Made by a program: the position numbers and the translations under genes. Positions 41,150-50,925 of a DNA stretch of 64,000 nt are shown one piece after another. The stretch covers positions 3,162,001 to 3,226,000 of the forward strand of contig NZ_JBHSWH010000001.1 of the NCBI RefSeq assembly GCF_042661025.1, read 5' to 3'. This DNA is from Flexivirga alba. GTDB lineage: Bacteria > Actinomycetota > Actinomycetes > Actinomycetales > Dermatophilaceae. The notes beneath the pieces are model-generated. The model was not told where the DNA came from. It searched no databases and was given only the letters and a program-made list of their open reading frames with translations. Position 1 is the first letter of the stretch; every line of letters begins with the position of its first letter.

Positions 41150-41524
41150 ATGGGCAATGTCGCCTTCAAGAACGACAGTTGTGGCAGCAAGAGCGGTGAG
41201 AGTGTCCCCGTCGGCGGACCGCTCAACCCCGGGGATCAGGTCGAGATCAACGGCAGCATCGACCTCAGCCCGTGCATTGTCGGCAACAGCAACGCGAAGC
41301 TCTACACCGTCACTCTGACCGAGCAGTCCGGGTTCTACAACTACGTCGTCACTGTCGTCGCCGAAGGCCCGCATGGTTTCGGCTCCGGCTGGTTCAACCT
41401 CTTCTTCACCGACCGCACTGGCGACCGATATGCCCTGGGCATCTGGAAGTCGGAGAAGCTACAGCACACTGTCGCCTACAACAGTTCCGATCCAGGAATT
41501 GTCAAGATCGAGTGGGGTTCGTAA
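41150..41524 (+). CDS. Stand-alone beta-rich domain protein, paralogue of the next gene's C-terminus
   Basis: A 124-residue protein without signal peptide. From about residue 25 it is clearly homologous to the last 110 residues of the 733-residue protein at 41610, sharing CIVGNS, QSGFYNYVVTVVAEGPHG, FTDRTGDRYALGI and KLQHTVAYNSSDPGIVKIEW. Alternating hydrophobic residues suggest a beta sandwich of about eight strands. It carries two cysteines in addition to none shared outside CIVGNS. ATG 41150 has GAGAGGAAG upstream. As the free copy of a domain carried by the neighbouring toxin-like protein, it could be an adaptor, immunity or structural partner. I do not recognise a named family. Confidence 0.75.
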   Translation: MGNVAFKNDSCGSKSGESVPVGGPLNPGDQVEINGSIDLSPCIVGNSNAKLYTVTLTEQSGFYNYVVTVVAEGPHGFGSGWFNLFFTDRTGDRYALGIWKSEKLQHTVAYNSSDPGIVKIEWGS

Positions 41525-41609
41525 GCGTCACCTAGGCGCCGAATACTTGTCCGGGCTATCTCTTGTTCGGACTATCTCGCGATTCACCGACTGAAACGGG
41601 GCGACACAT

Positions 41610-43811
41610 ATGCGTGCGTTCGACACCGGGAATTCCTATACCGCTCACGCCGAACCCGCTCAAGGCCGCGGCAGCTTGGCCGCACTGGCTGATCGGGTGG
41701 GAGTCGATCCGGCCGCAATCCGATGGGTAGGCGGGCCTGGCATCTCGTCCGCTTTGCGCGGTCGTGGGTTGGTCGCCGCAACCTTCGGCTCGACGGTCTA
41801 CCTCGACCGCAGCGCACTCTTCCGGGTCGGCCCGACCGCCCGGCGGGCCGTGCTCGCGCACGAGCTGGTTCACGTCCTACAGCAGACCGAAGGTGCCCGC
41901 TGGCACCGACGCGACGACTCCCCGGCGGCCATGGAGGCCGAAGCGGACACACTCGGGCAGCTCGCGGCATACGACCGGCCTCTGCCACCGCGCCGCAGTC
42001 GTGCTGAGGCGCCGGTATGCCGACTCCAGGGCCACGACTCGTTCGAGCACCGGCTGCTCGGGGACACCCCGACCAACCTGCTCAGCGCCCTTGTTGCCGG
42101 ACAGGGCAGCACGGGAGACCGCGATGCCGGCCTGGCCAGCGCCTGCGCGCTGCTGGATTACCTCGGCGCCAACCCGACCAACATCGACCCCGCGAAGGTG
42201 TCCGCCCTGGCGGGATTCCCGGTGCGGATGGTCACCCTCACGGGTAGCGGGCTGAAGGTCACTTACGGCGAGCTCAACACGATGGCCGACTTCCTGACCG
42301 GAGCGGCCGAGATCGATGAGCTCTCGGTGGACATCATGCTGCCGATCCTGCAGATGGTCCGTCACCAAGGCTGGGAGAAGCTCAACGCCCTGCGCACGAC
42401 GCCCGACAAGCAGCCCGACTTCGTCTCGTGGCTCAAGTCTTTCTGCCCCGGCTCGGTGGCCGCGATCCTGGAGACAGAGCAGCTGGATTCCCTGACCCAC
42501 GGCCTCGGCCCGAGTGGCCGCGACCACTACAAGGGGTCACTGGCCCGCAACGCCTGCCACTTCGCGCCATACACCTGGTGGCGATGGAAGGCCTCCTACT
42601 CCGTTGCCGTGACGACCGCCAAACAGGCCTACCAGACTGGGAACAGCGAGTTGGTGCGGCAAGCGTGGCTCGCCCACGGCTACGCCGACCACTTCTTGCA
42701 GGACTCCTTCGCCGCGGGGCATCTGGTCAACAAGACGCTGGTCATGCAGTGGTTCATCGAGTGGGCCACCGGAGTCCCGCTGCTGCCGGTCTACAACTGG
42801 GACGCGTTCAAGACATTGACCCCGGCCAACCAGTCGGGCCTGACGAATCGCCATCTCTATGAGCCGGCGTATGATGGGATCGGCACCGATCCGCAGACCA
42901 CCGAGGAACAGCCCACTCTCGCCCAGCGGATGGCGAACTCCGGCGTCGTGGCGGCCGCAGGGCAGGACGTCAACCAGGCCTACCAGTCCTATCTCGCCAT
43001 GCTCGACAGCCCGATCGTGCAGATCGTCACCAACGAACTGCACGACGTCCTGAACGGACGATCGGTCGCCGCGGCCTCCGCCCAAGGTCCGGACTACGTG
43101 ATCTGGGGTGACGACACCATGCTGAACGGCGGCACGGGGGCCGCGGCTGCAAGTGCCGCAGCCCAGCTGTCGCAGCAGTCGATCGCCGACATCCTCGCGC
43201 GTGGCGGCACCGACACCACCGTGCAGCAGATCCAGGCGCTCTTCCCAAGCAAGGTGCAGAGCAACGGCAAACTCGTCTCGCTCGAGGACTGGCACGCGCC
43301 GGGCGGAGAGCTGTGGAATCTGTGCCGGTCCGACCAAGTGTTCAACTCCAACCAGACTTGGGCGTTCGGCGGCGGGTCCTACCTAATGCCGGACCTGGGT
43401 GTCGTGTCGGTCGACCAGTCCGGCAGCTGGGTCCCGCCGGGCAGCACCGCCCCGTTCAGCACGAACGACGCCGGCAAGACCAGCGGGACGAGCAGATCCG
43501 AGATCGGCTGCCTGCAGCCCGGCGGCAGCGTGGTGATGAACGAGAGTGAGGACCTGAGCTCCTGCATCGTCGGCAACAGCGGCGCCAAGGTCTACAGCGT
43601 GAAACTGGCCAAGCAGTCCGGCTTCTACAGCTACGTCGTCAGCGTCGTCGCCGAAGGCCCGCACGGCGCCTTCTCCGGGTCGATGTACCTCTACTTCACC
43701 GACCGCACCGGCGACCGCTACTCCCTGAGCATCTTCAGGGCGAACAAGCTGCAGCACACCGTTGCCTTCAACAGCGCGGACCCGGGGATCGTAAAGATCG
43801 AGTGGAGCTGA
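41610..43811 (+). CDS. DUF4157 (eCIS core domain) - PLC-like - beta-domain protein
   Basis: A 733-residue multidomain protein. Residues about 30-120 are a DUF4157 domain with zincin-like VLAHELVHVLQQ (HExxH, 84-88) and AEAD (110-113). Residues about 150-470 resemble zinc-dependent phospholipase C / P1 nuclease: HGYADHFLQDSFAAGH supplies His356, Asp360, Asp365 and His371, after His306 and His317 upstream. Residues about 470-615 are unassigned. Residues about 620-733 repeat the 124-residue protein upstream. There is no signal peptide. DUF4157 is known to mark cargo of extracellular contractile injection systems, so this is a candidate injected phospholipase. The gene lies 85 bp after its paralogue and 66 bp before a 1031-residue partner. 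Confidence 0.8.
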   Translation: MRAFDTGNSYTAHAEPAQGRGSLAALADRVGVDPAAIRWVGGPGISSALRGRGLVAATFGSTVYLDRSALFRVGPTARRAVLAHELVHVLQQTEGARWHRRDDSPAAMEAEADTLGQLAAYDRPLPPRRSRAEAPVCRLQGHDSFEHRLLGDTPTNLLSALVAGQGSTGDRDAGLASACALLDYLGANPTNIDPAKVSALAGFPVRMVTLTGSGLKVTYGELNTMADFLTGAAEIDELSVDIMLPILQMVRHQGWEKLNALRTTPDKQPDFVSWLKSFCPGSVAAILETEQLDSLTHGLGPSGRDHYKGSLARNACHFAPYTWWRWKASYSVAVTTAKQAYQTGNSELVRQAWLAHGYADHFLQDSFAAGHLVNKTLVMQWFIEWATGVPLLPVYNWDAFKTLTPANQSGLTNRHLYEPAYDGIGTDPQTTEEQPTLAQRMANSGVVAAAGQDVNQAYQSYLAMLDSPIVQIVTNELHDVLNGRSVAAASAQGPDYVIWGDDTMLNGGTGAAAASAAAQLSQQSIADILARGGTDTTVQQIQALFPSKVQSNGKLVSLEDWHAPGGELWNLCRSDQVFNSNQTWAFGGGSYLMPDLGVVSVDQSGSWVPPGSTAPFSTNDAGKTSGTSRSEIGCLQPGGSVVMNESEDLSSCIVGNSGAKVYSVKLAKQSGFYSYVVSVVAEGPHGAFSGSMYLYFTDRTGDRYSLSIFRANKLQHTVAFNSADPGIVKIEWS

Positions 43812-43877
43812 CCCGGGTGGCCTTTGCCACCGGCTCGCTCTCACCACGTTAGGTCTCTGAAAAAAGGAGCAGACGCC

Positions 43878-46800
43878 GTGACCGAAACCGTCCACTTCGA
43901 CCTGAGTTTCCTCGGCGACGCGCACGCCAGCGCTGACTACAGACTCCGCTTCGCCGGCAACTCCTACCCGCTTGCCCGGCACACTCCCGAGACGTTGGAC
44001 GCCGCGGGCCTGAATGGGTTCGGGTGTGCCCCGCCCACGCATCTCGCGCAGGCCGTCGCCGCCAAGCCGGGAAAGGTCGGGCTCTACCAGGTCCTCGGTC
44101 CGCCCGACGCGCACGGCTTCCCGACCCTCGCGGCTCTGGCGGTCTCGACCCCTGGTGGATCGAGGATCTTCACCGCCGCCGACGTCGCCCAGGCCGTCGT
44201 CTTCCTCAACCCGAGTGTCTCGGTGCTCACCCCGGGCACGGCCGACAAGGTGCTCGGCCACCTCACCGCGGCCTCGAACCTGCCGGGGTTGCGACTCGCG
44301 ATCGAGGCCATGGGCGCGCACTGGAACGACCCGGTGCCGATGGTTGACGAAGCTGGACATCCGATCCTCAAATCGAACGGAAAGCCCTACTACACCTACG
44401 AACTCGCGCCCATGGTCGCCAACTCGGCGGTGCCGGTCAGCGGGCAATCGAAGGCTGCGATCTACAGCGACGACACTCTGCAGGGCGCGCGCTGGCACCT
44501 GAACCCGGGCGTCAGCCACATCGACATGAGCCCGCATGCCGCACCGGCCCGATCGGCCGCGGCCGGCAACGCATCCGGCTACCACGTCAGCCTGGCCGAC
44601 GGCGGCCCGAACTACGGCGTGGGGCTCACCGTCAACGGCCTGAGCGACGACTTCGTCCTCGACCTGACCGTGACCAACAGTTATCTGCGCCACCTGTCGG
44701 TCTTCGTCAGCTTCCTGAAGGCTGACGGCCGCACCGCGATGGTCGTGCCCGACAACATCTGGACCGAGCTGATGAAGGGCGCGATGAAGCCACTCGTCGA
44801 TGCCTGGCTCGCCCTCGGCCTCGACGACAAGTTCGGCCAGGAGCTGCTCGACCTCATCGAGAGCCACGACAACACCCTGAAGTTCTGCGGCACTGTCGGG
44901 GCCGAGACCACGTTCCTCGGCATCCCGGTGTCGCAGGTCGACAAGAACCTCACCTTCGCCCTACCCAAGGACGAGGGCACCGTGGGAAAGGTCCGCCTGC
45001 TCGTCGGCAGCCTCGGCACGACGTCCGGCAACGACTGGGATCCGCTGGCAGCCTGGATCGGCATCGCGATGACGTCGATCATCGACCTGGCCATCCCTAC
45101 CTACGCCCTGATCTCGACCGCTGGCGAGGAGAGCGACGCCCTCTTCGACTCGATGTTCAAGAACGTGCCGTTCCTCGCGACGTTGGCACTCGACGTCTAC
45201 ACCATCGGCAAAGACATCTTCACGGACGACCCCAACACGGGGGCGGATATCAAGGACGCCCTCATCTCCTTGACGAGCACCATCGTGACCAAGGTGCTGA
45301 CCGCCGCCGACGTCGCAGCACAACTCGCCCTCTACTTCGGCTTGGAGGAGGCGGAGGAGTCCATTCCGTATGTCGGCTGGGCACTGAAGGCTCTGGCGAT
45401 GGAGGCCGCCGCGATGCAGCTCGCCCAGACGATCGGCGAGGTCGTCTCCTCGCCACGGGTCGTCGAGTTCGACCTGACGGTCACCATGGACGCAGTCATC
45501 ACCCTGACCCCAGCACACGAGAACGGGCACGCCGGCGAGTTCCCCGCAACGGCAACGAACGTCACGGTCACCGCGCAGTACAGCGACAACACGACGCGCA
45601 CCTGGTCGGGCCCGATCGATGTCGGCAAAGAGGCATCACTGGTGATCCGCTGGGACAAGGTGCCCGTCGGAGGCAAGGTCACTTTCGTCGTCGCGATGTT
45701 CTCGGCGGAGGGCTGGGGCGTCGGCAAGGGTCAGTCGGACACGGTGGTCAACGAGATCAACGACGCCAAGAGCGGCGTACTGGCTCTCGGCATCGAGGTG
45801 CAGCAGCAGCTTTATCCGATCGGCGCCGACACCGCTTACGTGCACAACCAGCTCCTCACGTACACCGATGGCGCCGGCTACGAGTGGCACGAGACTCCCG
45901 ACGCACCGACCGAGACCGCCGAGAACCTCGGTAGCGGGCCTGCCGGGCACGTCCTCGAGGCGCTCAACGCGATCACGATCAGCGACGACCTCGGCATCCT
46001 CGGCTACGGCTGGGAGGCTTCCGGTCTCGGCATACCTCCGATCGACACGGACGCCGATACCGAGCTGAGCACGATGCAGAACATCGGCCTCAAGGCGCTC
46101 GCCGATGACAGCAGCCCGACGTGGCCGCAGGCCGGCTACATGACTGCACCCGAGGGCTACTCCAAGACACCCATGCTGCTCTACGTGCGAACCGCGGGCG
46201 GCGATCCGCTCTCCGGGCCGGGCCTGTTCTTCCTGGACCCGACGGGCGACCCGCAGACCGGCTACCACCTGAGGCAGGTCAGCGCGGTGACGAGCCCGCG
46301 TGTTCCCTTTGACGACCCGTCGCGCCGCTTCGACCTCTCGCGCGGCACGAGCTGGGGCCGCTTCGCCAGCATGCCGACCTCGCTCGCCATACATTCCAAC
46401 GGCTATGTCGTCGGGGTCAATCCGTCCGCCGACAACATGCAGATCCTTCGGCTCGCCACTACCGGCACCCCAGATAGACAAGCTCCGTGGGCCTGTATGC
46501 CGCTCGGTCCGGGCACGGGACCGGGACGACTCGGAGCCCCGGCCCTCACCTGCATCAGACCGGACCAGACGATCCTCGTCCTGGAGGCACGCAACGAACG
46601 GATCCAGGCCTTCAGCCGGGGAGGGCATCCGGTGCCGGCCTTCCCGGGCACGCCCACGCCCTATTGGGTTCCGCTCGTACCGCACGCGCCGAAGGGCGCG
46701 AGCGTCGTCTACTTGTCGCTCAGCGCGGATGTCGCGGGTTACGCCTACGTCCTGAGCCAGAACGGCAACGGCTACGACCCGTCCGACTTCCACCTGGACA

Positions 46801-46973
46801 TCTACACCCCGACGGGACAACACCTGGTTCACCAACAGGGGCTCGTCGCCGGCGGGCTCACCGTCGACCTGTGGCGCAACATCTACACGTTGAATTTCCA
46901 GCAGATCGCAGGCCCGGGCGGGCGCACCGAGCCTTCACTCAGCGAATACCTGCCACACACGCCCGCCCACTGA
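43878..46973 (+). CDS. Large modular protein of the DUF4157 locus, function unknown
   Basis: A 1031-residue protein, no signal peptide; GTG 43878 follows AAGGAGC. Four zones are visible. Residues 1-290 are a mixed domain rich in Gly/Ala/Pro with a conserved-looking NGFGCAPPTHLAQAV. Residues 290-520 are helical with three apolar stretches (around 392-415, 470-490 and 494-520). Residues 525-625 are a beta-sandwich-like region (VEFDLTVTMDAVITLTPA, later FSAEGWGVGKGQSD). Residues 760-1031 hold propeller-like repeats (LAIHSNGYVVGV, YAYVLSQNGNGYDP). The apolar helices could insert into membranes. It lies between the PLC-like protein and the pentapeptide protein, 17 bp before the latter. I do not recognise a family. 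Confidence 0.7.
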   Translation: MTETVHFDLSFLGDAHASADYRLRFAGNSYPLARHTPETLDAAGLNGFGCAPPTHLAQAVAAKPGKVGLYQVLGPPDAHGFPTLAALAVSTPGGSRIFTAADVAQAVVFLNPSVSVLTPGTADKVLGHLTAASNLPGLRLAIEAMGAHWNDPVPMVDEAGHPILKSNGKPYYTYELAPMVANSAVPVSGQSKAAIYSDDTLQGARWHLNPGVSHIDMSPHAAPARSAAAGNASGYHVSLADGGPNYGVGLTVNGLSDDFVLDLTVTNSYLRHLSVFVSFLKADGRTAMVVPDNIWTELMKGAMKPLVDAWLALGLDDKFGQELLDLIESHDNTLKFCGTVGAETTFLGIPVSQVDKNLTFALPKDEGTVGKVRLLVGSLGTTSGNDWDPLAAWIGIAMTSIIDLAIPTYALISTAGEESDALFDSMFKNVPFLATLALDVYTIGKDIFTDDPNTGADIKDALISLTSTIVTKVLTAADVAAQLALYFGLEEAEESIPYVGWALKALAMEAAAMQLAQTIGEVVSSPRVVEFDLTVTMDAVITLTPAHENGHAGEFPATATNVTVTAQYSDNTTRTWSGPIDVGKEASLVIRWDKVPVGGKVTFVVAMFSAEGWGVGKGQSDTVVNEINDAKSGVLALGIEVQQQLYPIGADTAYVHNQLLTYTDGAGYEWHETPDAPTETAENLGSGPAGHVLEALNAITISDDLGILGYGWEASGLGIPPIDTDADTELSTMQNIGLKALADDSSPTWPQAGYMTAPEGYSKTPMLLYVRTAGGDPLSGPGLFFLDPTGDPQTGYHLRQVSAVTSPRVPFDDPSRRFDLSRGTSWGRFASMPTSLAIHSNGYVVGVNPSADNMQILRLATTGTPDRQAPWACMPLGPGTGPGRLGAPALTCIRPDQTILVLEARNERIQAFSRGGHPVPAFPGTPTPYWVPLVPHAPKGASVVYLSLSADVAGYAYVLSQNGNGYDPSDFHLDIYTPTGQHLVHQQGLVAGGLTVDLWRNIYTLNFQQIAGPGGRTEPSLSEYLPHTPAH

Positions 46974-46990
46974 CCGAGGAGACGCACCCG

Positions 46991-48966
46991 ATGGATCCGA
47001 TCACAACCTGGCAGCTCTCGGTCGACGGTGTCGGCAGCGCGGAGATCGGCACCGGCGAGTACCGGTATGCCGGCGGGTTCGTCATTGCAGTGCTCGGAGG
47101 GAGCGGAGACGGCTGGGCCGTCTTTAACCTCGGCAACAGTGAGGTCGCGCTCGCGGCCGGTGTGGCGGACCAGGACAACCACGTGTGGACGTACTACTGG
47201 AACTCGTACGAGGCCATGCCGGGCGGCTACCGCAATGGCAGCATGCTGCTCTGGTATGGCGTGAACGGGGGATACTCCTCCGACAGCATCGGGCCCGAGC
47301 AGACCTTCCGGGTCTCCAATCTCGGCCAGGCGAGGATCTCGCTGCAGGCAACGGCCGGTTCGTTCCCGGGTCAGTACCTTTCCGCCGAGTCGGGCGGCTG
47401 GTATCCCCACGAGTGGAGTGTCGGCGACGGCAGTTTCATCTCCTCGCCAAGCCCGGCTCCCATCCGAGTCAGCGGCGATCTGCTCCCGCTCCTGCAGATC
47501 ACCAACTCCGGCTATGACACCGACCTCAGCGGCCGCGACCTCGGCGCGCTCAGTCTGGCGGCAACGAACCTGGTCAAGTGCGGGTTGGCCGGTGCGAACC
47601 TGACCGCCGTCACGTCGATCTCCGGCGCGGACTTCACGAGTGCGAACCTGCGCGGCATACATCTCGGGGGCCATGACCTGGCCACCGCGAAGACCTGGGC
47701 ACAGGCCGACTTCACCGGTTCGGACCTCACCACGATCGCCGGGGCAGCCTCGGCTCATCTCGAGGAGCGGTCCTGGACAACGCCAACCTGACCGGCCGCA
47801 ACCTCGCAGGGGCGTTCCTGCAAGGGGCGTCGCTGCGAGGCACGACCCTGACCGGCGCCAACCTGACCGGCGCGCACCTCGAGGGTGCACATCTCGACGG
47901 CGCTCATCTGGGCGGGACGGTTCTGCACGGCGCGAGCCTGCAGGGCGCCCACTTCGACGGGTCAGACCTCAGCACCGCGCAGTTCGACCCCGCGCCGCAT
48001 TTCGCTCGTTCGACCACTTCTCGCACGACCTTTGTCGGCTCGACGGTGCCCTTCCCGGTGCTTGCCGCCGACTGGTCCTACCTGGACCTCACCGGCGCCA
48101 ACATCACCCAGATCCCTTCTGCCATACGCCATCTCGTGGCCGACCATGCCCTGCTGCCCAACGGCCTACGGCTGGAAGGGGTCGATCTGACGGGAGCATC
48201 TTTCGTGAGCACCCGGATGTATGAGGTTCAGTTGCAGGGGGCCAACCTGCAGGGGGCCACCCTGCGCAACGCACTGCTCAGGGGCGCCAAGCTCAGCGGC
48301 GCCAACCTGACTCTCGCCAACCTGGACAGCGCCTACCTGATCGCCGAGGGCGCGCCGCTGGTAAGCCCGCCCGGCGCATCGCTGGGCGTGGAGCCCGGGG
48401 CCGCGCTGCGGGACAAACTGGAGGCAGCCGTGGTCACCGACGCATTCTTGTTCAACACGATTCTCAACGGTGCGCACTGCGACGGTGTCGACTTCTCCGG
48501 GTCGCTTTTCGTGACGGCGGCAGCGGTGAGCGGAAGCCAGTCGGCAAGCGCAGTCGGAGCGACCATGAATTTCACGAAGTTCGACGGATGCTCGGTGGTG
48601 CTGGCCGCCTTCAACGGCTCCCAGCTGTCGGCTGCCTCCTTCGCCGCTGCCGACCTCACCGGTGCAAGCTTCCAGGACAACGGGGCCACGGCCACTTCGC
48701 TCACGCCGTCCAGCGACCCGACCCACACCCCTGCGAGCGTCTATACCGCTCACCTTGAGGGCACCAACTTCTCCGGCGCCAACATGGACGGGCTCAACAT
48801 GCGCGAGGCAACCGTCTCGACGTCAGGGGGTGACTTCGAGAAGATCTACAGCGGCTTCGGCGGCGTCAAGGTCCCGGTCGCCTTCCACTACGGGCCGACG
48901 CAGCTCGGGACCACGACCAGCAACACCACCTGCCCGGCAGGCAACAACGGACCCTGCTCACTCTGA
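46991..48966 (+). pseudogene. Pentapeptide-repeat protein with N-terminal beta domain, frameshifted
   Basis: The N-terminal 170 residues form a beta-rich domain (GGFVIAVLGGSGDGWAVFNL, VWTYYWNSYEAMPGGYRNGS). From about residue 175 come A(D/N)LxG pentapeptide repeats, as in NLVKCGLAGANL and GADFTSANLRGIHL. The frame breaks at 47764-47765, where GAG GAG should read GAG GGA G; adding one G gives continuous repeats (LDNANLTGRNLAGAFLQGAS onward) to the stop at 48966, 658 residues in total. Such repeats form a right-handed beta helix used in scaffolds, inhibitors and some toxins. ATG 46991 follows GAGGAGA. Probably the last gene of the 41150 operon; the break is most likely a sequence error. Confidence 0.8.
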
Positions 48967-49125
48967 GGTGGAGCGTCGGGAGACTTCAGGGCCGAGCAGG
49001 CAGCTCGCATCCCCATAACCCATTCGAACGTCTCTGGCGCCTCGCGAGCCGCCCGCGACCTCGTTGTTCCACACCTCGCTGTGGGTGGAAATGGGGCCCG
49101 GTGTTTCACCCACTACCGTTGGCGG

Positions 49126-50925
49126 GTGAGTGATGTAGCGAACGGGTCCCCGGCGGCACGCGATATGCCGACTTTCGCCGAGCTCGGGTTGCCCGAGAAG
49201 GTGCAGGCCGTGCTACGCGACGTGGGCTACGAGACCCCGTCGGCGGTGCAGGCCGCGACTATCCCGCCGCTGCTGGAGGGCCGCGACGTCGTCGGCGTCG
49301 CGCAGACCGGCACTGGCAAGACGGCGGCGTTCGCGCTGCCGATCCTGTCCCGCCTGGACCTGACGCAGAAGGCGCCGCAGGCGCTCGTGCTCGCCCCGAC
49401 GCGCGAGCTCGCACTGCAGGTGTGCGAGGCCTTCGAGAAGTACGCCGCCCACCTCAAGGGCGTCAAGGTCCTGCCCGTCTACGGCGGCCAGGGGTACGGC
49501 GTACAGCTCTCTGCGTTGCGCCGCGGAGTCCATGTGGTTGTCGGCACCCCAGGCCGCATCATGGACCACCTCGACAAGGGCACTCTCGACCTGACCCAGC
49601 TGCGTTTCCTCGTCCTCGACGAGGCCGACGAGATGCTCAAGATGGGCTTCGCCGAGGACGTCGAGACAATCCTGGCTGACACCCCCAGCGACAAGAATGT
49701 CGCGCTGTTCTCGGCCACCATGCCGCCTCAGATTCGCCGGCTGTCGAAGAAGTACCTCAACGATCCCGTCGAGATCACCGTCAAGGGCAAGACTTCCACG
49801 GCGGCCAACATCACCCAGCGCTACCTCACGGTCAGCTATCCGCAGAAGGTTGACGCTCTCACCCGGATCCTCGAGGTCGAGAACTTTGAGGGCATGATCG
49901 TCTTCGTCCGCACCAAGAACGAAACCGAGACCCTGGCCGAGAAGCTGCGGGCTCGGGGATTCTCGGCAACGGCGATCAACGGTGACGTGGCCCAGAACGT
50001 CCGAGAGCGGACCGTGAACGAGCTCAAGGCCGGGTCCCTCGACATCCTGGTGGCCACCGACGTGGCGGCCCGCGGCCTCGACGTGGAGCGGATCAGCCAC
50101 GTGGTGAACTACGACATCCCGACCGACACGGAGTCCTACGTGCACCGCATCGGCCGCACTGGCCGGGCCGGGCGCAGCGGCGACGCGATCTCGTTCGTCA
50201 CGCCGCGGGAGAGGTATCTGCTCAAGCACATCGAAAAGGCCACCCGCCAGCCGCTGACCCCGATGACCTGGCCCAGTGTCGAGGACGTCAACACCACGCG
50301 TCTGGCCCGCTTCGACGACCAGATCACCGAGGCGCTGCAGGCGACGGACCGGATTGAGGGCTTCCGCGAGATCGTGGCCCACTACGTCCGCGAGCACGAC
50401 GTGCCCGAGGTCGACGTGGCCGCCGCACTGGCCGTGGTGGCGCAGGGCGCTGAGCCGCTGCTGCTCGACCCGGCCGCCGAGAAGTCGCGGCGCACCGAGC
50501 GACCGGTCCGTGCCGAGCGGCCCGACCGCGGCGCCGGCACCAAGCACAGCTGGGGCAATCGTGCCGAGCACGGCGACCGGCCCGAGCGCGGAGCCAAGCC
50601 CGAACGCCGCGTCCGGCCCGGCCGGGTGACGTTCGCGAGCTACCGGATCAACGTCGGCAAGCGGCACAAGGTGCAGCCGCGCCAGATCGTCGGCGCCATC
50701 GCCAACGAGGGCGGCCTGAGCCGCAGCGACTTCGGCGCCATCACGATCCGACCCGCCTTCTCGCTCGTCGAGTTGCCGACCGACCTGCCCCCCGAGGTCT
50801 GGGACAAGCTGCGCACCACCCGCATCTCGGGCAGGCTGATCGACCTGGCTAAGGAAGACGGCACCCAGGGGTCAACGGAGTCCTCCGAGGACCGGGCGGT
50901 TCGCGCGCCCCGTCAGAAGGGCTGA
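49126..50925 (+). CDS. deaD: DEAD-box ATP-dependent RNA helicase (DeaD/CsdA type)
   Basis: A 599-residue helicase. All core motifs are in order: Q motif (FAELGLPEKVQAVLRDVGYETPSAVQ), I AQTGTGKT, Ia PTRELALQ, II DEAD, III SAT, IV IVFVRTKNE, V ATDVAARGLD, VI HRIGRTGRAGRSG. After the core is an acidic linker, a basic Arg-rich stretch (ERPVRAERPDRGAGTKHSWG) and a C-terminal DbpA-like RNA-binding domain (TFASYRINVGKRHKVQPRQIVGAIANEGGLS), which marks the CsdA/DeaD group acting in ribosome assembly and cold adaptation. GTG 49126 is the probable start; ATG 49168 is an alternative. Confidence 0.93.
   Translation: MSDVANGSPAARDMPTFAELGLPEKVQAVLRDVGYETPSAVQAATIPPLLEGRDVVGVAQTGTGKTAAFALPILSRLDLTQKAPQALVLAPTRELALQVCEAFEKYAAHLKGVKVLPVYGGQGYGVQLSALRRGVHVVVGTPGRIMDHLDKGTLDLTQLRFLVLDEADEMLKMGFAEDVETILADTPSDKNVALFSATMPPQIRRLSKKYLNDPVEITVKGKTSTAANITQRYLTVSYPQKVDALTRILEVENFEGMIVFVRTKNETETLAEKLRARGFSATAINGDVAQNVRERTVNELKAGSLDILVATDVAARGLDVERISHVVNYDIPTDTESYVHRIGRTGRAGRSGDAISFVTPRERYLLKHIEKATRQPLTPMTWPSVEDVNTTRLARFDDQITEALQATDRIEGFREIVAHYVREHDVPEVDVAAALAVVAQGAEPLLLDPAAEKSRRTERPVRAERPDRGAGTKHSWGNRAEHGDRPERGAKPERRVRPGRVTFASYRINVGKRHKVQPRQIVGAIANEGGLSRSDFGAITIRPAFSLVELPTDLPPEVWDKLRTTRISGRLIDLAKEDGTQGSTESSEDRAVRAPRQKG

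Noticed and set aside
43383..44867. 494-codon minus-strand frame across the PLC-like and 1031-residue genes
   Set aside because: It spans the junction of two well-supported genes on the opposite strand, with low-complexity Val/Arg/Gly composition.
45636..46835. 399-codon minus-strand frame
   Set aside because: Antisense shadow of the 1031-residue protein; no start signal or motif.
49213..50667. 484-codon minus-strand frame
   Set aside because: Antisense of the DEAD-box helicase, whose motifs are complete.
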